Of a stretch of 64,000 nucleotides of DNA, positions 33,916 to 44,477 are shown one piece after another. Below the pieces are notes generated by a model. It had not been told where the DNA came from and ran no database searches. It saw only the letters and a program-made list of their open reading frames with translations. This DNA is from Halicephalobus mephisto (lineage: Eukaryota > Nematoda > Chromadorea > Rhabditida > Panagrolaimidae). Numbering within the stretch: the stretch's first letter is position 1; each line of letters begins with the position of its first letter. The stretch lies in contig SWDT01000014.1 of assembly GCA_009193035.1 (NCBI GenBank), positions 124,001 to 188,000 on the forward strand, read 5' to 3'. The position numbers and the translations under genes are program-made.

Positions 33916-36278
33916 ATGTCCGTCAGTAAACTAGCAAATATTATTCATCAAATACCACATTTTAATTTCCAATTTCGTCGAATCCCGAACACTTTCGACC
34001 TCGATCCTTCTAGTGACTATGTTCAGGTGACTCTTTATCTCGTTAAAATTTTCGCAACTCACATATCTTTAATTTTTTCATTATTGTTGAACCATTTTGT
34101 TTTATTAAACTTTTTATAAATAAGATTTTGTTTGCATGAAAGGTTTTGGAAATAACCTTATCTTTGCGGAAACGGAGTAAATTGTTGTTTATAATTTTTT
34201 ACATTTGTCCAATTGTGTCACTTGCGAGTAATTCATCCAAAAGAACTTTATTTACAAAAAGAGATCAGTTAATTTTGGAAGATAATGCTACTACAAACTT
34301 CTGACATAGATAGCATTATGGAATAATTTCAGCATAAAGCACTAGAATTTCTAAAAAATCAAAGTTTATCAGTTTTAGATGTTTCTAAATATTTTCAAGA
34401 GATGCTAGTAGGTCTAAAAGTTGCTATTTCATTCTGGAAAGTTTCATATCATATTACTGAGTTTCGAAAAATCTAAAAAGTTTATATGAAATCCTAGTTT
34501 TATGGAAATTGAAACAAGACTAGAAATAACATAAATGAAATTTGATTTCAGTCGTTGATTATCTTTTTCATTATTGCTGGATTAATTGGATTGTTGCTGT
34601 TGTTGATTGTCGTGATTACATGGATCTGTCAATACTACAAAAACAAAGGAAATAATCAAAGGTCTGAAAATAACAATAAACATCTGTTAATTACTCTAAT
34701 TATACTGAGTGTAATTTGCTTCATTTTCCTCGGCGTATCTTTATATGAAAATCAAAAGATAAACAAACATATCAACTTGGCCGTTGATGCATTCAACGAT
34801 GTTTATCAGAATTTCGAATTGACATTAAGTAAATGGGACTCTTTCAACACTTTTTACGAAAGCATTGCTAAAAAGGTTGATAATGTTCTTAATCTAATTA
34901 ACCAATCACTTCGAGGATCTCAAAATATCAAAAAAATAGTAAGCTATTTAACTTGGAACATTAAAACATAATTGAACTCATGATTTCCTAACCTAAACAC
35001 TTTATAGATTCCTGAGGAAATAGATACTACAATCGTTTCAGTTAGTGAGAAAGTCAAACAGATTAAATCTCTGATGAACCACACCAATATAATTATCAAC
35101 AATATTAAAGACATCAACAAAGTCATGCACGACATAGATAACTTTGAGTTTATCAGGTCAGATTTTAGCTTATTAGAAAATCCTTAACGATTCCATTAAT
35201 GAAGTGACTTGAGCCGATTTGGTGAAATCAACCAAATGCCGGAATAAAAGTAATGAAAAGAATTTCTGTACGCTTGAATACAGTTAAACTACAAATTCGC
35301 ATTTTTTGGAACTTGTAGATGTTTCAATCGATTGTCAATCAAGTTGGGATTACTTGGTTGAGGAGTTAAAAAATGTTGAAAATTGAGCAAATTTTAATAA
35401 CAAATAATTTTTCAGATGGATCTCTTGTTTAATATTGTTTTTGATCACCATTATGGTCCTCATTGGCGGAGTTGTTTCTTTCTATTTAAAATCTAGAAAA
35501 GGGTTTATGGCTTTTAGTATTCTTGGAATACTCACATTCACTGCTATTTTGGGGTTAGATGCCGTTGTCTTCGGAGCTACAGTTGGCCATGCTGATGTTT
35601 GTGCCTCCAACGAAGAATTCGTTAGAAGTTTTCTGAAGGCTAATTTCTATGACACTTATGTGTTCTACGATTCTTGCAAGATCAAAAAAGAGTATAAATC
35701 CGATTTTCCAATAATCTCATCCACTGAAGTCAACGGAATGTTTACGAAAAAAGAAAGGAGGGAATTGAAATTCGACAATTTGTTGAATTCACTGTTTAAT
35801 GTTTTCTCTGGCAGCACGGATAATATTCAGAAGATTGCTGATGAAATCACTGATTTGTCGAAGAAGACCCAAATCTTCGAATCTTTCTTATGCATCTTTT
35901 TACACGATGACATTTCTACTCTTTACAAGATAATGTGTCATGATTCTCTGTGAGTTCTTTATTACTGCTATTCTTCATCACCGAATTACTTTAGTGTCGC
36001 TTGGTTGATCATGCTTTTATCCACCTTCTTCCTTGGGATTTTCATGTTTGTGTTGCTGATTTTGGTTTCTCGGGTGTGGTACACGCTCAATGAATGGTTA
36101 GTTTTATCAAAATACTCATTTTAATCATATTTGCAACTGCTTTTTCAGTTCTGGCTACCTTGAAATCAACAAAGATGATCGTTACTTGCCTGAACAGGAC
36201 ACGTCCATTCCAGCAGAGATTTACGGAACTCATGTATCCAACCATAAGATCGAGTTCACAAAATATTTAAACCTCTAG
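33916..36278 (+). CDS. ttyh-1: Tweety-homologue (TTYH) membrane protein
   Basis: Six exons (33916-34026, 34552-34938, 35008-35156, 35416-35949, 35995-36096, 36149-36278) total 470 aa. ATG 33916 follows a TTTTTTTACAG acceptor, a likely trans-splice site. The N-terminus ANIIHQIPHFNFQFRRIPNT matches the Tweety HxLPRxDFQLRPVPS signature. Five hydrophobic helices follow: two in exon 2, two at the start of exon 4 and one in exon 5 (WLIMLLSTFFLGIFMFVLL). The conserved extracellular HADVC motif is present after helix 4. Family: large plasma-membrane proteins with five transmembrane helices, first described as volume-regulated or calcium-activated anion channels and since found to lack an obvious pore. 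The extracellular region is rich in Asn/Ile in exon 3. Confidence 0.88.
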
Positions 36279-37292
36279 CAAGAATTAGTTACTTATATTT
36301 TTAAAAGTTTTCATTCTTCCATACATTGTCAAAGATACAGTTTTCAGCGGTGCACTTCCCTAATAAGATTGATTACTGTTAATAATATTAAAAGTTGTGA
36401 TTTATATTTTTAACATTGATATGATATGAACTTCCTCTAGCGATGGAGTAGACACAACTTTTTAACTTAGTGTTTGTCCAACGATATCTATCATATATAC
36501 AACACCGCTGCAAAACTCGATTTCAAAAAAACAGAAACTACTACTGTTCTAGCAGACATTCATAGTAGGAATTCATATTTGATTCCATCTCAAATATGAC
36601 TCTTGTACTAGAAAACTTCTCACTGCAAATGTTTTGATTCAACAAAATAAATAAATTTTGTCTTTTCTATAATCGACTTCACAATGTGGAAACACTATTT
36701 TTGCTTCTGGTAATAACAATAATCCGCCGAAGTTACTAGCACATTCATCGAATATTCCTTGATTTAATCATACTATAATAACAACTAGAAGTAGATGTGG
36801 TTATGAATTTATCATCATACAAATTTCTAGGAAACTACAAAAGCTTTCACGAAATTATAATTTTTACAATACTATTCTAAAACGAATATCTAAAATTAAA
36901 AATTCTAAATATCCTTTGAAAGATCTGAGAATTTCTACTGAAAAAATTTCACAAGAATATTTCTTTGTAATTATTACAATGGTACAATCTTAATTTGAAA
37001 ACTTTCAACCTTATGTATGACGCCGCGAAAGAATTGTTTCTTGTAGTTGTATATTTCGCGTAGATTTTAAGTTTTTTATTGTTTGAAAGACCTGTATTAA
37101 GGTTCTTATTTTCTCCATTTATATATGTATTTTTACTTTTTATAAAAATTCTTATTTCTTTCAGTAGTTAAACTATGATTTGATTCATTCGATTTTTAAA
37201 GATTTGCATTTTTGTTTTCCTCTTTAAAATAAGCTACCTTTATGTTTTAATACTTTCCTCACTGGAGATTCTGTATTAACATATGATTAGAG
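36279..37292. other. Intergenic, no supported feature
   Basis: AT-rich DNA between the Tweety homologue and the small membrane protein. I see neither coding-like blocks nor repeats. Confidence 0.5.
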
Positions 37293-37817
37293 ATGGATGA
37301 TAAATATAACTTTCCAGAATCAATTGAAGATGTTCCGCCTCCCATTCCACCCCCGATTACAGGTGATCCCTACTTGTACTCTCAGGTTTTGCCACCCTCT
37401 TCCTTCGACCCTCCCATGCCTCTTGCTGGTAGTGTATTTGCACCAAATGGATCTGACGGAACAGCCCGTCAATTTAACTCAACAAACTTGAAAACACCTT
37501 CTACAGATCTGCCTTCTGCTGCTAAGAAGTCAACGAAGACAGAAGGAAAAAAGAGCACTAAAACTGATAGACTGAAGAAAGAATCAAAGTCCAATAATGA
37601 AGCGCATGAAGAAGGTAACGGTGAGTCTTTCATAAACAAATTCCTTGTTATTCAATGTTTTACTTCAGAGGAAGATTCCAAAATTAGCAACGAAAAAAGT
37701 GACAGAAATGAAAGCTGCAAACTTATCGGAGTTGCGATTGGGAGTGTTCTGGCGATCCTCGGAATTACAGAAATTACCAGTGGAATTATACTTTTAGTAA
37801 ATCCAGAATTGTTTTAA
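37293..37817 (+). CDS. Small proline-rich membrane protein, unrecognised
   Basis: ATG 37293 starts MDDKYNFPESIEDVPPPIPP. A Pro-rich head and a Lys/Ser-rich middle (KKSTKTEGKKSTKTDRLKK) lead to one C-terminal hydrophobic helix (LIGVAIGSVLAILGITEI) and a short end, LLVNPELF. This suggests a tail-anchored or single-pass protein with a cytoplasmic N-terminus. A 48-bp intron (37621-37668, GTGAGT...TTCAG) is probable. Because 48 is a multiple of three and the intron has no stop, both spliced (158 aa) and retained (174 aa) forms are open. The PPPIPPP stretch could bind SH3, WW or EVH1 domains (inference). Confidence 0.6.
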   Translation: MDDKYNFPESIEDVPPPIPPPITGDPYLYSQVLPPSSFDPPMPLAGSVFAPNGSDGTARQFNSTNLKTPSTDLPSAAKKSTKTEGKKSTKTDRLKKESKSNNEAHEEGNGESFINKFLVIQCFTSEEDSKISNEKSDRNESCKLIGVAIGSVLAILGITEITSGIILLVNPELF

Positions 37818-37875
37818 TCCACAATAGTACCAACAATTTGTCGATTTTTATTTAAAGATTGAGTGAGTTGGATTT

Positions 37876-40818
37876 CTAACACTTGTAATATATTGAAGCG
37901 ATACTTCCAGGGGTTTCGGATATGGTACTCAATCGATATTGGAAAATGGTGCATTTTCCTTTGTTGGCTGGCTCATACAAGTATCCGATACATTTAAGAA
38001 GACCAAAATCTCTCGTGCACAACTCCTCGCAAGAGGAACGATAGTCGAAGTAGCCTCCAAATTTCCCATTTCCACCTTGATGTGATGAAGCTTGAGATGA
38101 TTGAAGAGAGTAACCTCTATTGCAGGGAGCAGAAGTACTGGTAGTTGTGGTTGAAGCTCCAGATCCTAAAGTAGTCGTAGTCGAGGCGCCAGACGCCAGA
38201 GTAGTAGTTGTACTTGAAGCTCCAGACGCCGGAGTAGTTGTCGTGCTTGCAGCTCCAGATGGCGGAGTAGTTGTCGTGGTTGAGGCTCCAGATGCCGGGG
38301 TAGTTGTGGTTGAAGCTCCAGATGCCGGAGTAGTCGTGGTTGAAGCTCCTGGTTCTAAAGTAGTTGTCGTGGTTGAAGCGCCAGATGCCGGAGTAGTTGT
38401 CGTGCTTGAGGCTCCAGATGCTAGGGTAGTCGTGGTTGAGGCGCCAGACGCCAGAGTAGTTGTTGTACTTGAAGCTCCAGACGCCGGAGTAGTTGTGGTT
38501 GAAGCTCCAGATGCCGGAGTAGTCGTGGTTGAGGCGCCAGATGCCGGAGTAGTTGTTGTGGTTGAAGCTCCTGGTTCTAAAGTAGTTGTTGTGGTTGAAG
38601 CTCCAGACGCTGGAGTAGTTGTTGTACTTGAAGCTCCAGATGCTAGGGTAGTTGTGGTTGAAGCTCCAGATGCCGGAGTAGTTGTTGTGGTTGAAGCTCC
38701 TGGTTCTAAAGTAGTTGTTGTGGTTGAAGCTCCAGATGCCGGAGTAGTTGTCGTGCTTGAAGCTCCAGATGCTAGGGTAGTTGTGCTTGAAGCTCCAGAC
38801 GCCGGAGTAGTTGTGGTTGAAGCTCCAGACGCTGGAGTAGTTGTTGTGGTTGAAGCTCCAGATGCCGGAGTATTGTTGTGGTTGAAGCTCCAGACGCTGG
38901 AGTAGTTGTTGTGGTTGAAGCTCCAGATGCCGGAGTAGTTGTTGTGGTTGAAGCTCCAGATGCCGGAAGTGTTGTCGTGGTTGAGGCTCCAGATGCTAGG
39001 GTAGTCGTGGTTGAAGCTCCAGACGCTGGAGTGGTTGTTGTGGTTGAAGCTCCAGACGCTGGAGTAGTTGTTGTGGTTGAAGCCCAGATGCCGGAGTAGT
39101 TGTTGTGGTTGAAGCTCCAGATGCCGGAGTAGTTGTCGTGCTTGAGGCTCCAGATGCCGGGGTAGTTGTTGTGGTTGAAGCTCCAGACGCCGGAGTAGTT
39201 GTCGTGCTTGAGGCTCCAGATGCTAGGGTAGTTGTGGTTGAAGCTCCAGACGCTGGAGTAGTTGTTGTACTTGAAGCTCCAGATGCTAGGGTAGTCGTGG
39301 TTGAGGCTCCAGATGCTAGGGTAGTCGTGGTTGAAGCTCCAGACGCTGGAGTAGTTGTTGTGGTTGAAGCTCCAGATGCCGGAGTAGTTGTTGTGGTTGA
39401 AGCTCCAGATGCCGGGGTAGTTGTTGTGGTTGAAGCTCCAGAGCCGGAGTAGTTGTCGTGCTTGAGGCTCCAGATGCTAGGGTAGTTGTGGTTGAAGCTC
39501 CAGACGCTGGAGTAGTTGTTGTAGCTTGAAGCTCCAGATGCTAGGGTAGTCGTGGTTGAGGCTCCAGATGCTAGGGTAGTCGTGGTTGAAGCTCCAGACG
39601 CTGGAGTAGTTGTTGTGGTTGAAGCGCCAGATGCCGGAGTAGTTGTTGTGGTTGAAGCTCCAGAATCCGGAGTAGTTGTCGTGCTTGAGGCTCCAGATGC
39701 CGGGGTAGTTGTTGTGGTTGAAGCTCCTGGTTCTAAAGTAGTTGTTGTGGTTGAAGCTCCAGATGCCGGGGTAGTTGTTGTGGTTGAAGCTCCAGATGCC
39801 GGAGTAGTTGTCGTGCTTGAGGCTCCAGATGCTAGGGTAGTTGTGGTTGAAGCTCCAGACGCCGGAGTAGTTGTCGTGCTTGCAGCTCCAGATGCTAGGG
39901 TAGTCGTGCTTGAGGCTCCAGATGCTAGGGTAGTTGTGGTTGAAGCTCCTGGTTCTAAAGTAGTTGTTGTGGTTGAAGCTCCAGATGCCGGAGTAGTTGT
40001 TGTGGTTGAAGCTCCAGATGCCGGAGTAGTTGTCGTGGTTGAAGCTCCTGGTTCTAGAGTAGTTGTCGTGGTTGAAGCTCCTGGTTCTAGAGTAGTTGTT
40101 GTGGTTGAAGCGCCAGATGCCGGAGTAGTTGTTGTACTTGAAACTACTGGTTCCGGATTGATCGTGGTTGTTGAAACTTCAGATGCTGGAGTAGTAGTTG
40201 TTGTTGTTGTAACTGGAACCAGAGTAATCGTAAATGGTCGAGCTGTGGTCGTACCTGGAAAGTTCTCCAATTATTGAAATCCCTTCTACTCAGAAATTAA
40301 ATCTGTGTTATCAGAGATGAATAAAAATTCGCTTAGCCTTGAACCTGAGTGCAAATGTCCAAACTTTGTACTTTGAATAGTCCATTGTTTTCGAAAGGTT
40401 GTCTATGAACACTGGTAGTTCAAGATCCTAATTTTGCTACAACTCTTGTCAGTTGGAGACATTCTTCCTACTGTAAGAAAGATGCATTTTGGAGATCTAG
40501 TTATAGCTTCTCATCCAGAAGCAGTAAGATTCATAGGAGTCTAGGATGAGCACTTTAAAGTGTTTATTGTTGGCCCTTTCCTGATGAAGTTTTTCTGTAG
40601 CTGAACTTATTTCTTCCGACGGTCTGGACGCTTCAGTGAATTTTGTTGTGGCTTCTCCAGGAAGATTAGAACTTTCAGAAACGTCTGCTGCACCAATCGA
40701 CTAGTTTAATCTCTCCAATTGGAATCGTCTCCGTAAAACTCTTCCCACTAGGACCAGAACCTTGTGCAGTGCTACCTACAGTAACCCATGTGCTCTAACC
40801 CCAAAACTTACTTGGCAT
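37876..40818 (-). CDS. Mucin-like T/P/A/S-repeat protein with C-terminal PAN/apple domain; frame broken
   Basis: The main exon runs 40254-37876. It begins TTARPFTITLVPV, continues with several dozen copies of an 11-residue unit (STTTTTPASGA and 10-residue variants, some TLEPGA), and ends in a cysteine-rich domain: CNRGYSLQSSQASS, CEELCTRDFGLLKCIGYLYE and GKCTIFQYRL, a PAN/apple-like pattern. An upstream ATG at 40818 (exon ATGCCAA, donor GTAAGT) matches the required phase but gives no signal peptide, so the true 5' end is uncertain. The reading frame shifts near 38875 and again near 39090, and makes a compensated detour at 39440-39520. It is therefore either a pseudogene or a repeat-driven assembly error. 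Expected product: a heavily O-glycosylated surface or secreted mucin. Confidence 0.6.
38130..40215. repeat. Coding minisatellite, 30-33 bp unit
   Basis: More than 60 tandem units of the type GAAGCTCCAGATGCCGGAGT plus AGTTGTTGTGGTT occur on the top strand. Variants have GCTAGGGTAG, CCTGGTTCTAAAG or a 30-bp version lacking one GTT. The array encodes the mucin repeats on the minus strand. The top strand is also long open (VVVVEAPDAG repeats), which is a by-product of codon structure. Confidence 0.95.
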
Positions 40819-41984
40819 GATGATCGTCGTGAGTAAAGAAGTCCCTAAAAGTGCTTAATTTATATTTTTCCCTGTAAAAATCCATTGTGGCAATCAAATT
40901 TCAAGAAAAAGAAAAATTCCAAGACGTTCTCCAAGAAAACTAAATTTTCTCCCTCAGGCAACTTCGAAAATTCTATTTTCCGAGGTCACAACTTTATTTC
41001 GTTCAATTTCTTTCGCGACTCAATGTTTACACAAATTTAGTCACTGGGATTAAAAATTAAAATTTCTTTAAGGTCTTGGGAGGAATTTGGCAAATGGTTT
41101 TTGTCGCCATGTTTTCAGTTCAAAAATTGAATGTTTTTTTGGAAATTATTTTTGATTTTTCAAATTTTTCAAGCAGTTTGGGTTTTTAAAACTCAAGAAC
41201 GAGGCTGCTGGAATTGGGATTTGAGGATTTTATCCAAATTAGAAAAGCGGATAGGGACTGTTGCGATTCTAATTAGATCCATGATTAATATGTAAAAATC
41301 ATTTTCTAATCCATAATTAAATTTTTCAGATAGTGACTGAAAAGCTCTGATTTTACTTAAAAGTAGGGACTTTATTGTTGTTAAAATTATTTTGAATAGT
41401 GACTTTGACAGCTTCAATAAGAATTTTTGATGGTGTTTAGAAATCAGTCGTTGTTTTTACTAGATCTTATTTTTAGTGACTTTGATAATTAAAGTTTTCG
41501 AATAAGATTTACCTTCAGTCGTTTTGAATATGACGGATCCTATAGGGAATCCTGATGGAGACTGAGAAATTTTAATATAAATTTAAACTAAACACTATCC
41601 GTTCTCTCATTAAATCTAGTTGTTGGATAACGAATTTGACACATCCGACGAGAACGGATGATGACTGCAAATTATGTCTCCAAATTCATTAATTTTTCAT
41701 GTTATTATTTTTGGCGTCTCAATACCGTTTACATAATTCTTTTCTGTGGTTATGAAGGAGTTAACAATTAATAATTAATATTTAAAATGAAAATAATCAT
41801 TCGGTTGTTTTCAGAAAAAGTCGAAAAAGAATTTAAAAACATTTATTTCAAAATAAATTAAGTTACGCAAGTCTTGTTATCTGAACGCGAAAAAAAGTTG
41901 AAATAGCATATCCGCATTTTATTCTAGAACGAAAAATATTTTTCGTTTTAATATACATTTTTGGTTTTTATATCTGTTATATCG
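40255..41984. other. Upstream of the mucin/PAN gene; possible remnant exons
   Basis: Minus-strand pieces around 40580-40700 (ADVSESSNLPGEATTKFTEA) and 40700-40790 (GSTAQGSGPSGKSFTETIPI) look like extracellular Ser/Thr-rich coding sequence but are in different frames, with no clean splice sites. They could be decayed 5' exons. A few GGATAGTGACT-type motifs lie at 41332-41470. The rest is AT-rich. Confidence 0.3.
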
Positions 41985-42250
41985 GTGTACTAAGTGGTTA
42001 TTAGATAACCAATTCAGATCTCGAAGGAAAATGTCCTACGTGTTAGACAAGGGGTATACTATCTACATAATAGACCTAGTGTTGACTAGTTAATTAACGT
42101 TTATGATTGTTATTGTGTTTAGTCTTTATATATCGGTGTATTAACTAGTTATTAGATAACCAATTCAGGTCCCGAAGGAAAATGTCCTACGTGTTAGACA
42201 GGGGGTATACTGTCTACATAATAAACCTAGTGTTGACTAATTAATATATA
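41985..42250. repeat. Tandemly duplicated 120-bp segment with internal dyads
   Basis: Two copies (starting near 41985 and 42128) share TTATTAGATAACCAATTCAG, CGAAGGAAAATGTCCTACGT, GTTAGACA, GGGGTATACT and CCTAGTGTTGACTA with few substitutions. Each contains the dyads GGTTAT/ATAACC (or TTAT/ATAA) and AGGA/TCCT. There is no coding frame. The class is unknown. Confidence 0.75.
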
Positions 42251-43030
42251 ATTACTGCACTCAATCTTATTATTGTTCGGATGAATGAGAAACTCTCATA
42301 TCCCCCATCACTTACGCAATCACATCAGTTCACAGAAATCTAATAACATTAACAGTTTCAAGTTCTTAGAACAGAATTTAAAATTCTTATTTTTTCGAAT
42401 ATGATACTATTTTTTAATTTATTTCACACGGAATCTTACCGTACACCGTCATCCAAGCATGTGATACTTTTCCTTATTTTTAAAATTAGTTCATCTCCTA
42501 GTTGACCTTTGTTATTAATCTTACTTATAAATTCAATTATACAGATATGGATGGAAGTTTTCAATTTTTTTTTCATCGTTTCTTTTGCGTGAAAAATATT
42601 TATTTCGAAAAATTTCTTTATTCGTCAAAATTTAACGTCTTTTTCGACTGGGAATTTTGAATTTTTGGCAATCAGGGCTTTCTTGTTAGGAGATGGAAAT
42701 TTCCTGTTCTTTGAATCTCGAAATTTTGGACTTAATATAAAAAGCAAAATTCAGTATTATTTTGGAATTATCTCGACACGAATTTCCAGAAACTTTTGAA
42801 ATTTGAAATTTCAGATAATTTTAAAATTCTGAGAAATTCTAGAATATTTTACTAAATTGTAAAAGATTATGGAAATTTTTCTTAGAATCTGAAATGTTTC
42901 AAAATTTTCATTAAATATTAAAATCCAGGAATGTTCATGAGATTTTTCAAGTTTTCAGAACTTTTACAAAATTCTAGAATGTTTTAAAACTTTTTCCAGA
43001 TTTATATTTTAAAATTCTCACTAATTTTTT

Positions 43031-43203
43031 AATATTCCAGAAGTTTTAACATAATTCTGAAAGATTTTAGAACTATCTGCTGAATTTTTGAAGTTTTCAT
43101 GAAATTTAAGTTTTAAATATTCCAGAAGTTTTAAAATAATTCTGAAAAATTTTAGAACCATCTGCTGAATTTTTGAAGTTTTCATGAAATTTAAGTTTTA
43201 AAT
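43031..43203. repeat. 85-bp direct duplication
   Basis: AATATTCCAGAAGTTTTAA is repeated at 43031 and 43116, followed in both by AATTCTGAAA, ATCTGCTGAATTTTTGAAG and ATGAAATTTAAGTTTTAAAT. It lies in a broader region (42770-43200) of degenerate ATTCTAGAA-like AT-rich repeats. Confidence 0.7.
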
Positions 43204-43210
43204 ATTGAAG

Positions 43211-43345
43211 AAATGAAACTGCCCGAAAGCTGTCCCGCGGGAGACTGAGTGTTGGCAGCTCTCCATTCCCGGATGAACATCGTGATTGATGCAATTAGCA
43301 CTATGCCGCTGGCATTGGCGCCGAAAAACGACCTCGAAGATGTTT
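43211..43345. other. Isolated GC-rich island, possible lone exon
   Basis: About 130 bp of GC-rich sequence (GCCCGAAAGCTGTCCCGCGG, then GCCGCTGGCATTGGCGCCG) sits inside long AT-rich DNA. On the minus strand one frame reads FGANASGIVLIASITMFIRE then WRAANTQSPAGQLSG, suggesting a membrane segment. The plus strand is also partly open. Neither strand has a good acceptor-donor pair. It may be an orphan exon, a structured RNA or a regulatory element. Confidence 0.3.
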
Positions 43346-44477
43346 GTTTTCAGTAAAGTTTAGGCGGATTTTTTAGAAATTTAAATTTTTGCAAATTAAA
43401 CTTTAAAAGTCAGTTTTCAATTTCAACTTTTTTGTCTCAACTTACGTCACGTTTTTTGGATTCCACATGTAAATTAGAAAATTTAGTAAACAATGAAATT
43501 TGGAGATCTTATTTGGAAAGTTTTTTTGTAAGAAATTAAGTAGTAGTAATTCCGAGTCTCTAAGGAAAGATGTTTTATGAAAAAAGAAAGTCTGGAAGAC
43601 ATTTGGGAAAATTACTATCCTAATTATTTATTAAAACTGTTTTTATGTTCATTCTTGACAGTTTCAAAAAAGTGTTTTCCAGAATATTCGAAATCAATTA
43701 TTATCTAATTTTTCATTGGAGTTTTTTGAAAATAATAGTTTTGGTAATTCCAATTGGGATGTAAATGATGACTGTTTTTAAATTTTTTAATCACTATTTT
43801 AGATATTTATTGAGACTTTTTAAGTCACTATTTATGTAAAAATTAAGTCGAAAAATTGGATAGTGACTGATTATTAAACAATACCTAAAATAATTAAAAT
43901 GTTAAAAAATTTCTAAATGTTAAAATAAGCGCTATGAATATTGACAATTTTAGACACTATCCAAATTCTCTATTAAAACTACTTTGTCCCTATTTTTTGA
44001 TATTCGCAAATTTCACACATTGTCGAAAATCTTTTTTAATTTTTTTACTGTCTTGACAGTTCCAATTCTAGATACTGTAACTTACAAGTTTTATATATCA
44101 TTCGTGATTTTTGTTTTTTTTTATTTTTGTTATTTCGTCTTTATTCCAGAATTGCCCTTGGATACTAACTGAAATGTCCAAAAAAATGGAAATTTATCCA
44201 ACTGTAAAAATCGAATGGATAGTTATTTCAAAACCTGGCTTAAGTCGCTGTTCACCTACGTAATTTTTTTTACACAAAATTAATAATTTTCCAAATTTTA
44301 TAAAAAATAGAATTCTGTGGAAAATTCTAAAATTTCAAAATTTTCCAGAACTTAATTAAAATTACTGTAGTCAGTATCTGAAATCTCAATAATTTGGACT
44401 TTTTGCAACGCTGAAAATTCGTGTCGAGACAATTCCGTGATTATTCGTTTTTAATTTCCACAATTTTTCCAGAAGTC
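43346..44477. other. Upstream region of the LRR gene
   Basis: AT-rich, with four GGATAGTGACT-type motifs between 43789 and 43965 in both orientations. No gene is supported. Confidence 0.45.

Noticed and set aside
38130..40215. CRISPR-like array
   Set aside because: Units are contiguous and coding, with no unique spacers, in a eukaryotic genome.
38120..40277. Long top-strand open frames of VVVVEAPDAG repeats
   Set aside because: They are the antisense by-product of the minus-strand mucin minisatellite and break at the same indels; no start, signal peptide or end domain.
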